From contig NZ_CP113797.1 of the NCBI RefSeq assembly GCF_026802175.1, forward strand, positions 2,581,026 to 2,645,025: DNA of 64,000 bases, given 5' to 3'. The stretch's first letter is position 1. Every line of letters starts with the position of its first letter. Shown here piece by piece: positions 1-8,284 of the stretch. The notes below the pieces were generated by a model that was given only the letters and a program-made list of their open reading frames with translations, was not told where the DNA came from and did not search any database. The translations under genes were made by a program, and so were the position numbers. The stretch comes from Thermocoleostomius sinensis A174. GTDB taxonomy: Bacteria > Cyanobacteriota > Cyanobacteriia > Elainellales > Elainellaceae.

Positions 1-678
1 ACTGTAGAGAACAACCGCGATCGCCATCTGTGGCTCTGCTTGTGTATTGTCGATTGCTAGCGCTTCCTGCCAGCGTTCGAGCGCGCCAGCCACATCTCCT
101 TGTTCGTATAACACCAAGCCAATGTTGTTAACAGCCGGCCAAAATTGCGGATCGAGGTCCATAGCCTTTTGATATTCAGCAATGGCCTTGTCGTATTGTT
201 CTAGCTTATAGAAGGCGTTCCCTAAATCAAACAAAGCACCCACGTTATCGGGCTTCAGCCGCAAGCCTGCCTGAATATACTGCACGGCCGAGTCATAGTT
301 TCCCTTTTGAAAATAAGCCGTCCCCAGTGCAAACAACACCGCTGAATTGCTGCGATCGAGCGATCGAGCTTTTAACAAGGCTTCAATAGCAGGATCGGTT
401 TCGCCTAGCTGTAGCTGCAAACTCCCCAACAAGGCCCACACGTCAGCATTATCAGGCAGTAACTGAGAGGCAAGCTGTGCTCTTGTGAGCGCCAATCCAT
501 ATTGCTGGAACTGAGCTAACTGTGCCGCTTCTTGGGCTAGGCTCAATCCCTGTTGTTCCAACTGCTCAGCGTCTAACTGGGGGAGGTAGGGAACCAACGC
601 TTGAGCATTGACCGGTTGAGTCAGGCTCCACAGGCTAGTCGCTATTAAAAGGAAAAGGAAAGAAGTTCGCTTGGGCAC
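1..678 (-). CDS. TPR-repeat protein, secreted or membrane-anchored (3' part cut by window edge)
   Basis: The reading frame is open from a GTG at 678 down to base 1 (226 codons) and continues outside the window. The N-terminus reads as a signal peptide (PKRTSFLFLLIATSLWSL, cleavage near the AQA at about residue 28). It is followed by at least four tetratricopeptide repeats, recognisable from motifs such as ALGTAYFQKGNYDSAVQYI, DLGNAFYKLEQYDKAIAEY and NIGLVLYEQGDVAGALERW. TPRs mediate protein-protein contacts, so the partner and the exact role cannot be read from the sequence. The gene is transcribed away from another, much larger TPR gene at 1028. The start is the first plausible initiator; no ATG precedes the hydrophobic stretch. 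Family-level confidence is high, function unknown. Confidence 0.8.
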   Translation of the reverse strand, partial: MPKRTSFLFLLIATSLWSLTQPVNAQALVPYLPQLDAEQLEQQGLSLAQEAAQLAQFQQYGLALTRAQLASQLLPDNADVWALLGSLQLQLGETDPAIEALLKARSLDRSNSAVLFALGTAYFQKGNYDSAVQYIQAGLRLKPDNVGALFDLGNAFYKLEQYDKAIAEYQKAMDLDPQFWPAVNNIGLVLYEQGDVAGALERWQEALAIDNTQAEPQMAIAVVLYS

Positions 679-1027
679 AGTCCTTTACCAACAACAAATA
701 CGGGGTTTCCTCAGCTAGCTTAAATCATTTGCATTCTATCGTTGCAAAAATCTTTGGAATTCAGCGGAATTCCGATCGTTTGATTTCTATCTAAGTGACT
801 GTGTCGCTTGTGTTGCAATTCTAGCTAGAAGGAAGCTTTCGTTATCTACCAATGTGTACCTGTCAACTTCAGTGTAAAACCTGGCTTCACTTCCTCAAGC
901 GCTGGAATTTTGTTTACCCTTGATAAGATAGGCGATCGCGGTCTATCTGGTAGTCTTATGCCTGTAGCCTCAGCCTACGGGTTAGAACGATTCGTCTAAA
1001 TTCCATCAGTAAATTGGGGAGATCCTG
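679..1027. other. Divergent intergenic region between two TPR genes
   Basis: These 349 bases lie between divergently transcribed TPR genes and must hold both promoters. No coding frame is evident. Two small structures are visible: paired GGAATTC copies around 754-771, and an inverted repeat with arms AGATAG (926-931) and CTATCT (943-948) around a HIP1 octamer, about 80 bases before the start at 1028. A regulatory role for either is speculation. Confidence 0.4.
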
Positions 1028-3949
1028 ATGAAGCGCAACAAGCTGGAAGTCTTCTCGTGGTTCCAAAGCAGTCTTTTGCTGTCTGTGTTGTTGGGGATAG
1101 CCAGCATTGAAGCCCCCCCAACGTTCGCGATTGAGCCAAATCCGGGAACTGAGCAAACCGGGGCGCAAACGCTGATTGCGCAAACGGGATCACCCAGCGG
1201 TGCTTTGTCTCCAGCAGAACAAGAAGAATTGGCCCGGCTGCGGGAATTAAACCGAACCACCACCTTGTTTAACATCATGCTGGGCGTGCTGGGCTTGTTG
1301 CTGCTGACGGCGATTGTAGGACTCTATTTGCTGCGGCGATCGGTGATTCGAGAAGTGACGGCAATTGTACAGGCTCACTTGAAGGAACTTGGCAACCTAG
1401 AAGGTGAAATTGTTCATGCCAAAGCAGAAGTGAAAAAGCTGCTTCAGGAGTATGAAGATTACGCGGCTGAACTGGGAGATGATGCCGATCGGTTTCAGCA
1501 AGACATCGAGGCAAACCGCGAGAATTTGGCGCAACTGGTGACAGACATTGCCAAGCGCAAACAAGACACGGCGATAGAACTAGAAACGCAACTGACGGCA
1601 GCTAAGCAACGGCTAGATACGTTGGAATCAGAGTTTACTGCCAAACTTTCGGAACTGCGTCTGCTGACAGAAACGCGCCAAGCTGAAACGCTGCAAACCT
1701 TAGCGGATTCAGAAGCGGTGTTTTACGATCGCCTCACGGAACTACAAACCAGCACACAACAGCAGAAAGAGCAAACCTTCGATCGGCTCCAGCAACTTGA
1801 AGCAGAACTATCTCCCTATCTTGCTGAATTGCAGCAAGCTGCCCAAACCGAGCTTCAGCAGCATCAACAGACAATTGGGGAACAGTTTAGACGCCTCGAA
1901 GCAGAATTTGATACACAGTTGACCCAATTCCGCACCGAGGCCAATCGTAAGCGCGAGGAGGTATTTGAAGGGCTAGAGCGGCTACGGGTGGAACTGACGG
2001 CGCAGTTGGCGCAGTTGCAACTAGATGTGCATACCCAACAGGACAGTGTACGTCAGAGCCTCGATCAACTATCGGCTGAGTTTGCCACAGGACGATCGGA
2101 GTTGCGATCGGACGTACAAGCCCAAAAGGATGCAATACGGCGCGATTTGGAACTGCTGGGAACAGAGTTTGCCGCTAAGCGCGACGAGTTGCAAACCACG
2201 ACGCAAACGCAACGCGAGCAGGTGCGCCGCCATTTAGAGCAGCTAGAGAGCGAGTTTTCCATGCGGCTGTCGCAACTACAATCGGATACCCAACGGCAGC
2301 GGGAAGCTATTCAGCAAAACTTAAATCGCCTAGACGGAGAATTCGCCAGACAGCAAGCCGAGTTACAAGCCGCCGCTCAAGCGAAAAAAGCGCAACTAAT
2401 TCGCCTACTGGAACAGTTAGAGAGCGAGTGTGCTCTGCAAAAATCGAACTTCCAAGTTGATGCCAAGGCCAAGCAAGAGGAACTGCGACAAGCGTTGGAT
2501 CAAATTGAGGCAGATTTTGCGAACCAACGATCGGAGTTGCAGATGAATGTGCAAACCAAACAAGAAGACTTGCGGCAAATCCTTCAGCAATTAGAAGATG
2601 AAGTGGAATCGCAGCGGGTGGAACTGCAAGTGGCAGCCAGAGAACGGCGCGATCAACTGCTGAAGAACCTGGAGCGATCGGAAAGCGAGTTAGTTCATCA
2701 ATTCTCGACGCTCAAGTCAGATATCCAAGCTCAGCGCGACAAGATTCGCCAAAACCTCGAGAAGCTAGAGGCACGATTTACTGCACAACTAACTGATTTG
2801 CAAGCAGAAGTTGAAGGTGAAAAAACGGCGATCGTCGAAAACCTGCGGCAACTGCAATCCGACGTCGCTGCTCAGCTTGCCGCGTTGCAAACCGAAGCCC
2901 AAGGGCAGAAGGACGAAATCCTCAAGCACCTATCAGAAGTCTCGCCTCAATACATTGCCGATACGTTTGTCAGGGATGTGCAGCAGCGTTTAGAAACCCT
3001 GATGCAGCAAATGGAGATCCTGAAGTCCAGTCAGCCGGAGTTGTTCATGACGCCGGATGATTACATACGACAGGGGGATATGCTATTTGCTCAAGGGCAA
3101 TACGACGCGGCGATCGCCCAGTTTGACAAAGCGTTGGCTGCGTCCCCCGATCAGGTTCAAGTGTGGATTAGCCGAGGGCTGGCGTTAGAGGAACTGAAAC
3201 GCTATGACGAAGCAGTGTCAACCTACGATCGGGCCCTGAAACTGCAACCGTTAAACGGTACGGTTTGGTATCATCAAGGGCTTGTGCTGAAGGAACTCCG
3301 ACAATACGATGCAGCGTTAGCAGCCTTCGATCGCGCCGTAGACTATCAACCAGATGACGCCAAAGCTTGGCTGAATCGCGGCATTACGTTAGGGCGGTTG
3401 AAACGCTATGAAGAGGCCCTAACGGCTCTCGACAAAGCACTGGAATTGAAACCCGATTACCCCGAGGCATGGGTCAATAAAGGGGTGATGCTAGGGTCGC
3501 TGCAACGTTCGGAAGAGGCATTTACAGCTTTCGATCGGGCCGCACAAGCTGAACCAGGCAATGCCGTAGCTTGGCTGAACCGGGGTCTGTCACTGATTGA
3601 ACTGAACCGCTATTCAGAAGCGGTCGAATCCTTAGAGAAAGCCACTGATCTCAATCCAGATTCTCATAAAGCCTGGGATAGTCGCGGCTATGCGTTGATT
3701 CAGTCCGGACGCGACAAAGAGGCGATCGCCAGCTTCAACCGTGCTATCAAAATCAAACCGGATTATGCCAGCGCCTACTACAACAAAGCCACCTGCTATG
3801 CAATCCAGGGCGAAGCCGATTTAGCTCTGGAAAATTTGGAAAAAGCGATCGAATTAAATCCTCGCTATAGCCGCGAAGCCAAAGGTGATCCAACGTTTAA
3901 GGAACTATCGCGGGACACTTGGTTTCGTGAACTGACGGATGGACGATGA
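1028..3949 (+). CDS. Membrane-anchored coiled-coil/TPR protein with twelve 29-residue repeats
   Basis: A 973-residue protein. Residues about 13-34 form a signal-peptide-like stretch, and residues 79-102 a strong transmembrane helix followed by RR, which by the positive-inside rule places the remainder in the cytoplasm. Residues about 105-640 are an uninterrupted, Gln/Glu/Arg-rich coiled coil. From residue 287 to 634 it is built of twelve back-to-back units of exactly 29 residues, each opening with an L-x-x-L-x-x-E/D pattern. Residues about 675-960 hold eight tetratricopeptide repeats (signatures such as AWLNRG and AWVNKG). The architecture suggests a scaffold: membrane anchor, long rod and a protein-binding TPR head. 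ATG at 1028 follows GGGGAG at 1016-1021. I do not recognise a named family; the function is unknown. Confidence 0.85.
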   Translation: MKRNKLEVFSWFQSSLLLSVLLGIASIEAPPTFAIEPNPGTEQTGAQTLIAQTGSPSGALSPAEQEELARLRELNRTTTLFNIMLGVLGLLLLTAIVGLYLLRRSVIREVTAIVQAHLKELGNLEGEIVHAKAEVKKLLQEYEDYAAELGDDADRFQQDIEANRENLAQLVTDIAKRKQDTAIELETQLTAAKQRLDTLESEFTAKLSELRLLTETRQAETLQTLADSEAVFYDRLTELQTSTQQQKEQTFDRLQQLEAELSPYLAELQQAAQTELQQHQQTIGEQFRRLEAEFDTQLTQFRTEANRKREEVFEGLERLRVELTAQLAQLQLDVHTQQDSVRQSLDQLSAEFATGRSELRSDVQAQKDAIRRDLELLGTEFAAKRDELQTTTQTQREQVRRHLEQLESEFSMRLSQLQSDTQRQREAIQQNLNRLDGEFARQQAELQAAAQAKKAQLIRLLEQLESECALQKSNFQVDAKAKQEELRQALDQIEADFANQRSELQMNVQTKQEDLRQILQQLEDEVESQRVELQVAARERRDQLLKNLERSESELVHQFSTLKSDIQAQRDKIRQNLEKLEARFTAQLTDLQAEVEGEKTAIVENLRQLQSDVAAQLAALQTEAQGQKDEILKHLSEVSPQYIADTFVRDVQQRLETLMQQMEILKSSQPELFMTPDDYIRQGDMLFAQGQYDAAIAQFDKALAASPDQVQVWISRGLALEELKRYDEAVSTYDRALKLQPLNGTVWYHQGLVLKELRQYDAALAAFDRAVDYQPDDAKAWLNRGITLGRLKRYEEALTALDKALELKPDYPEAWVNKGVMLGSLQRSEEAFTAFDRAAQAEPGNAVAWLNRGLSLIELNRYSEAVESLEKATDLNPDSHKAWDSRGYALIQSGRDKEAIASFNRAIKIKPDYASAYYNKATCYAIQGEADLALENLEKAIELNPRYSREAKGDPTFKELSRDTWFRELTDGR
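1886..2929 (+). repeat. Twelve tandem 29-codon repeats encoding a coiled-coil rod
   Basis: Protein residues 287-634 of the gene starting at 1028 divide without gaps into 12 x 29 residues. Each unit starts with a hydrophobic residue, usually Leu, followed by x-x-L/I-x-x-E/D-F/V/L. It has a conserved Q/E-L near unit positions 14-15, and charged or Gln-rich positions elsewhere. Upstream blocks of 40, 18 and 33 residues share the same opening but not the length. The DNA copies have diverged, so the repeat is old and held at protein level rather than being a recent duplication. Twenty-nine is 11+11+7, a hendecad/heptad mix. Confidence 0.8.
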
Positions 3950-4076
3950 TAGGGAGTTGGGGGTCGGGAGTCGGGAGTCGGCGTTAACAATCGCCTTGGG
4001 ACTAGTCTACGGTTATATGCTTGGCTGGATTGGCTGTACTGCGCCGTTGAGAGCTAGTTTTAATGGCTGCGCTTCT

Positions 4077-4115
4077 ACAGAAACTATAGACAGAAACTAT
4101 AGACAGAAACTATAG
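4077..4115. repeat. Three tandem copies of a 13-bp unit
   Basis: The unit ACAGAAACTATAG is repeated three times without a gap in the spacer before the membrane-protein gene at 4156. A separate G-rich stretch of GGGAGTC-type repeats lies at 3953-3985. Short tandem repeats of this kind are common in cyanobacterial spacers and probably arise by slippage. No function is inferred. Confidence 0.75.
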
Positions 4116-4155
4116 AAGGCTAACTCAACGGTCTGGGGGTGGACGGAGTGGACGG

Positions 4156-4788
4156 TTGCAATTACCAACTTCAATGTTTTGGCGGCAATGGATGATCGTG
4201 GGCTTGGTAGCTGGGGCGATCGCTGGCATTCTGCTGCTGGTGATCTGGATGGCACTGCCTTTGTTTCGGCTGACTGTTCCTAATTGGACAAGTTGGTTCT
4301 ACAACAATCCGCAAGACGACGGAGTAGTTACTAGCGGGTCAGTGCAATTTTTCATATTCATGACTCCAGTACAGTTTGCCGTGTTCATGTTCAGCTTCAT
4401 TATGCCCGGTGGGCTTTATGGCTTGTGTCAAAGCTTTGTTTGCTGGTTGACTCTGCAAGAACAGACACCTAGGCTACGACGATCGCTACAAGCTCATTTT
4501 GTGGCAACGCTGGTTGGGACAATTGTGCTGGGTGTGCTTTTGTTTGGGTTAATTGTCATCGGGCTAGCGGGTTTTCTCCGCAATTTAGGGCTACTAGACT
4601 GGCAAATTTTGGTGCTTTGTGTCTTGATCGCTGGTGGGGTTGGCGGCATTGCCCAAGCGATCGTGCAGCGGTTCTTGCTCAACACCACCACGCAAGGCGG
4701 TTATTGGCAATGGATCGTTCCGTTGGGTCTGTTGGGACATGTCAGCGGCGGGATTGTGGGACTCATTGCCGTACTTCTAATTCCGTAG
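4156..4788 (+). CDS. Small polytopic membrane protein of unknown function
   Basis: A 210-residue, strongly hydrophobic protein with about five predicted membrane helices. Segments are roughly at residues 12-36, 70-97, 114-142, 149-172 and 183-208. No enzymatic or transport motif is visible and I do not recognise the family. The start is ambiguous: TTG at 4156 has GGAG seven bases upstream, while ATG at 4174 (MFWRQW) has no clear ribosome site; both precede the first helix. It stands alone between the TPR gene and fumC. The direction is the same as fumC but the 93-base gap gives no evidence of co-transcription. Confidence 0.7.
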   Translation: MQLPTSMFWRQWMIVGLVAGAIAGILLLVIWMALPLFRLTVPNWTSWFYNNPQDDGVVTSGSVQFFIFMTPVQFAVFMFSFIMPGGLYGLCQSFVCWLTLQEQTPRLRRSLQAHFVATLVGTIVLGVLLFGLIVIGLAGFLRNLGLLDWQILVLCVLIAGGVGGIAQAIVQRFLLNTTTQGGYWQWIVPLGLLGHVSGGIVGLIAVLLIP

Positions 4789-4881
4789 CAGAACCACGCC
4801 TCGGAATTTGATAGAAATCTGATAATTTAAATGAATTTCTGCTCTCTACCGTTTTCAGCAAGTGCTCAAGGAGCGTGACGG

Positions 4882-6324
4882 ATGCAATCTCCCCTCGATT
4901 CTGACTTTGATTCTGGTACGGCGGATTTGGGGGCAACCCTGGGAGCCACCATGCGCACCGAAACTGACAGCATGGGAGCCATCGATGTTCCAGCCGATCG
5001 CTACTGGGGAGCGCAAACCCAACGATCGCTGCGTTACTTCGCAATTGGGAGCGATCTCATGCCCAGAGAAATGATTCGAGCCATTGGCATCCTCAAAAAA
5101 GCGGCGGCAATTGTCAATCAGCAGTTAGGAAAATTACCAGTTGAAATAAGTGATCTGATTGTGCAGGCGGCCAATGAGGTAATTGACGGCAAATTAGACG
5201 ATCACTTTCCCCTGCGCATTTGGCAAACAGGCAGCGGTACTCAAACCAACATGAATGCCAATGAGGTAATTGCCAATCGAGCAATCGAATTAGCAGGCGG
5301 GGTGCTGGGCAGCAAAGATCCGGTGCACCCTAATGATCACGTCAACATGTCGCAATCCTCCAACGATACCTTTCCCACAGCGATGCACATTGCGGCGATC
5401 GAGGAAATTCATCACCAGCTATTGCCCAGAGTAGAGGCGTTGAAACAGGCACTGGCTGCTAAGCAACATGCCTTTGCCTCCATCATCAAAATTGGCCGCA
5501 CTCATTTGATGGATGCCGTACCGCTAACGTTGGGGCAAGAATTTTCTGCCTACGTTTCGCAGCTAGAGAAAGACATTGACCGCATTCAAGCGACATTGCC
5601 CGATTTGTACGAATTGGCGATCGGGGGCACAGCGGTGGGCACGGGACTGAATACCCACCCGGAGTTTGCCGAGCGAGTGGCCCAGGAAATTGCGGATCTG
5701 ACTGGATTACCATTTGTCACCGCTCCTAACAAATTCGCTGCATTAGCCGCCCACGATGCAATTGCCATGACCAGTGGAGCCTTGAAAACATTAGCAGGGT
5801 CATTAATGAAAATTGCCAACGATCTGCGTTGGATGGGGTCAGGCCCACGCTGCGGCTTAGGAGAACTGCTGTTGCCTGCTAATGAACCCGGCTCGTCGAT
5901 TATGCCCGGCAAGGTCAATCCCACCCAGTGTGAAGCAATGACGATGGTATGTGTACAGGTGTTGGGCAACGATACGGCGATCGGCATTGCCGCCACTCAA
6001 GGCAACTTTGAGTTGAACGTATTCAAACCGCTGATGATTTTCAATTTGCTGAACTCAATTCGGCTCTTAGCTGATGCTTGCGCCACGTTCACGGATTATT
6101 TGGTGGTCGGAATTCAGCCCAATCTTCAGCAAATTCAGTCCTTTTTAACCAACTCTCTGATGTTAGTAACGGCGCTCAATCCTCACATCGGCTATGACAA
6201 TGCTGCCCAAGTAGCTAAAAAAGCCTATGCCGAACATAAAACCCTGCGGGAAGCGTGTGTGGAACTGGGTTTCTTAAGCGGAGAAGACTTCGATCGGCTG
6301 GTGCGACCTGAAGAAATGATTTAG
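4882..6324 (+). CDS. fumC: Fumarate hydratase class II
   Basis: Converts fumarate and L-malate reversibly in the cytoplasm, part of the (branched) TCA cycle of cyanobacteria, and recycles fumarate from purine and arginine synthesis. The family signature [10 protein letters not shown] sits near residue 337, with SSNDTFPT and [12 protein letters not shown] earlier, all typical of the fumarase/aspartase superfamily. Two starts are possible. ATG 4882 has a good AAGGAG eight bases upstream and adds 23 residues. ATG 4951 ([11 protein letters not shown]) is where FumC proteins normally begin and has GGGAG five bases upstream. The long form is 480 residues, the short 457, and usual FumC is about 460-467. 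The catalytic core looks intact. Confidence 0.95.
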   Translation: MQSPLDSDFDSGTADLGATLGATMRTETDSMGAIDVPADRYWGAQTQRSLRYFAIGSDLMPREMIRAIGILKKAAAIVNQQLGKLPVEISDLIVQAANEVIDGKLDDHFPLRIWQTGSGTQTNMNANEVIANRAIELAGGVLGSKDPVHPNDHVNMSQSSNDTFPTAMHIAAIEEIHHQLLPRVEALKQALAAKQHAFASIIKIGRTHLMDAVPLTLGQEFSAYVSQLEKDIDRIQATLPDLYELAIGGTAVGTGLNTHPEFAERVAQEIADLTGLPFVTAPNKFAALAAHDAIAMTSGALKTLAGSLMKIANDLRWMGSGPRCGLGELLLPANEPGSSIMPGKVNPTQCEAMTMVCVQVLGNDTAIGIAATQGNFELNVFKPLMIFNLLNSIRLLADACATFTDYLVVGIQPNLQQIQSFLTNSLMLVTALNPHIGYDNAAQVAKKAYAEHKTLREACVELGFLSGEDFDRLVRPEEMI

Positions 6325-6412
6325 CTTGCACAGTAAATTTTGGCAACTGCGTGTAAATATCCCGGAGAACGCTACGATAGGTTGGAAGTTACTCTAGCGA
6401 TCGGGTCAATGT

Positions 6413-7660
6413 ATGGAATTGACGGTGGGAACGACCCTGCAAGGCAACAAGTATGTGGTTCAGGAAGTTTTGAACCAAACCGAGCAGGAGATAACTTGTA
6501 AAGCAACTCACATCTACCTCGAGCAAGCAGTCATTCTGCAAACGTTCAACCCAGCTTTGCAGCAACAAGAAACCTTCGCCCCCCTGAAGCAACAGTTTAT
6601 GGCCGGCGTGCGGTCAATTGCTAAACAAGCCCGTCCTCCGCTCCAAGTTCTAGACTATTTTGAAGAAAATGGGCTACCGTTTGTTGTCGTCCCTTTGTCG
6701 TCCTCGCCACCGACCCTCGACAACTGGTTGAAGGCGCCAACTCCCCCCACTGATCTCGCAGTAATGCCCAATACTGGAAGCGAGCGATCGGTCGAACTGA
6801 CAGCTACCTTGCCGTCGTCATCCACTTCATCATCCACTTCAATGACTGTGGCTCCTATCGTGGAATCTGGTGCTGTTACTAATGCGAGGGCAGTTGTTCA
6901 CCAACCTGTAGCAACCGAAACCGCGCAGTTCAACGACGGGGATACAGCGCTGAACTCCTCGACGCGCAGCCACACCTACGAACCCATCATCTTTCATCCA
7001 ACACCTCGTTCTAATACGGCAACTCAGGTGATTGCCACGAAGACGGAGGACAACACTGGGCGTCCTCGATCGCTGTCAAGCCAACCTAAAAGTAAGTTTC
7101 CAATCCTGCTGATGGTGATTGCCGTCACCAGTGGACTAGTCGGAGTAGGCACTGGCTTCGCCTTGCGGTTTGCGCCAGCTATGCAGAATCCTGGCAAGAC
7201 CCCGCGTCTTGGCTTTTTGCAGCGCCAGCAATCCTTTCCCGCCGAAGGCAGTTGGCCCATTCAAAGACGACCGGTTTATACAGTGCCAGAGCCAACGCTC
7301 GAGCAGCCGCTCTATCGAGCCGCCCCCCCCACTGACTACCGTGATCCCACCTTCATGCCCTCACCCTCGTTCGACAGCGTGCCCGATTCTGAACCAGCGG
7401 TGGAAGAACCACCCTCGCTGCCGGCTCCTCAATCGGCTGACAATCTAAACGCTTCACCTCCCCTTAAAACAGAATCTAAACCGTCCTTGGAACTGGCTCC
7501 TTTACCGGAAGTCAATCCAGATCCTTATACCTTGCCTCCAGAGGTAGAGTCACCTCCGCTGATCACCGACCCCCCCACGCCAATCCTACCTGAGCCGAAT
7601 TCTGACAATCCTGCTCCAAAACCACTGTTTGGCAATTCATCTCGCATCGTTACGCAGTAA
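6413..7660 (+). CDS. Membrane protein with degenerate Ser/Thr-kinase N-lobe and proline-rich tail
   Basis: A 415-residue protein in three parts. Residues 1-95 resemble the small lobe of a Hanks-type kinase (G-x-x-L-x-x-x-K-Y-x-V at the start, then an A-t-h-i...vil strand and a Y-F-E-E-N-G-L-P-F-V-V-V hinge). However, the lysine of the VAIK motif is replaced by Gln, the Gly-rich loop is absent and there is no catalytic lobe. Residues about 227-250 form one transmembrane helix (FPILLMVIAVTSGLVGVGTG), and the remainder is Pro/Ser-rich and low in complexity. It therefore cannot be an active kinase. It may be a pseudokinase-like sensor or scaffold, probably with the Pro-rich part in the periplasm. 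This reading rests on fold resemblance only. Confidence 0.6.
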   Translation: MELTVGTTLQGNKYVVQEVLNQTEQEITCKATHIYLEQAVILQTFNPALQQQETFAPLKQQFMAGVRSIAKQARPPLQVLDYFEENGLPFVVVPLSSSPPTLDNWLKAPTPPTDLAVMPNTGSERSVELTATLPSSSTSSSTSMTVAPIVESGAVTNARAVVHQPVATETAQFNDGDTALNSSTRSHTYEPIIFHPTPRSNTATQVIATKTEDNTGRPRSLSSQPKSKFPILLMVIAVTSGLVGVGTGFALRFAPAMQNPGKTPRLGFLQRQQSFPAEGSWPIQRRPVYTVPEPTLEQPLYRAAPPTDYRDPTFMPSPSFDSVPDSEPAVEEPPSLPAPQSADNLNASPPLKTESKPSLELAPLPEVNPDPYTLPPEVESPPLITDPPTPILPEPNSDNPAPKPLFGNSSRIVTQ

Positions 7661-7689
7661 CGGGGTTAGAGCAGAGTGGGCTAGAATCA

Positions 7690-8136
7690 ATGCTATTGGG
7701 TTCAGCCCATTCGCCCCACCTTCTTAATTCCTCAATGGCAGCTTCCGATTTCTCTCATTCTCACCTCAACGCCTATGGGCAGGCTCAGACGGATCAGACA
7801 GGTCCGCCTCATTCCGCCGATCGCGAGCCAAATCAGCCCAATGAATTGGTACATGCTCATCCCCATGTTCACAGCGAAGAATCTCTGCGGCGCATTGTTA
7901 ATCGGCTTTCGCGGATTGAAGGGCATATTCGTGGCATCAAAATGATGGTCCAGGAAAGTCGTGCGTGCCCGGATGTCTTGATTCAGTTAGCTGCCGTGCG
8001 TGGGGCCCTCGATCGCGTATCTCGTATGATCCTAGATGAACATCTGACAGAGTGTGTAGCGCGGGCAGCCCGTGAAGGCAAGATTGAAGAAGAGATCGAA
8101 GAACTAAAAGCAGCGCTCGATCGATTTTTGCCATGA
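7690..8136 (+). CDS. CsoR/RcnR-family metal-sensing repressor, InrS-like
   Basis: A 148-residue all-helical repressor of the CsoR/RcnR (DUF156) family. The core from about residue 55 (EESLRRIVNRLSRIEGHIRGI) is classical. It keeps a histidine pair (HVH) before the first helix, a Cys in ACPDV and the H...C pair in DEHLTEC. This is the ligand set H-C-H-C described for the nickel sensor InrS of Synechocystis, where apo-protein represses the nrsD nickel exporter. The first 50 residues are His-rich, again fitting nickel. No exporter gene is adjacent, so the target lies elsewhere. M16 at 7735 is an alternative start. Family certain, metal inferred. Confidence 0.85.
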   Translation: MLLGSAHSPHLLNSSMAASDFSHSHLNAYGQAQTDQTGPPHSADREPNQPNELVHAHPHVHSEESLRRIVNRLSRIEGHIRGIKMMVQESRACPDVLIQLAAVRGALDRVSRMILDEHLTECVARAAREGKIEEEIEELKAALDRFLP

Positions 8137-8284
8137 TAGAAATTGCTGTGTCGATCGGCTTGGCAGACAATGACCCCTGCTGTAACCAGACAGGGGCCAA
8201 TGATTGGGTGAAAACCACCACAAGACGAGCGCACCGTATGAAACCCTCAGCTTTTTACAATTAAACTTGATCTACAACAAAGGC

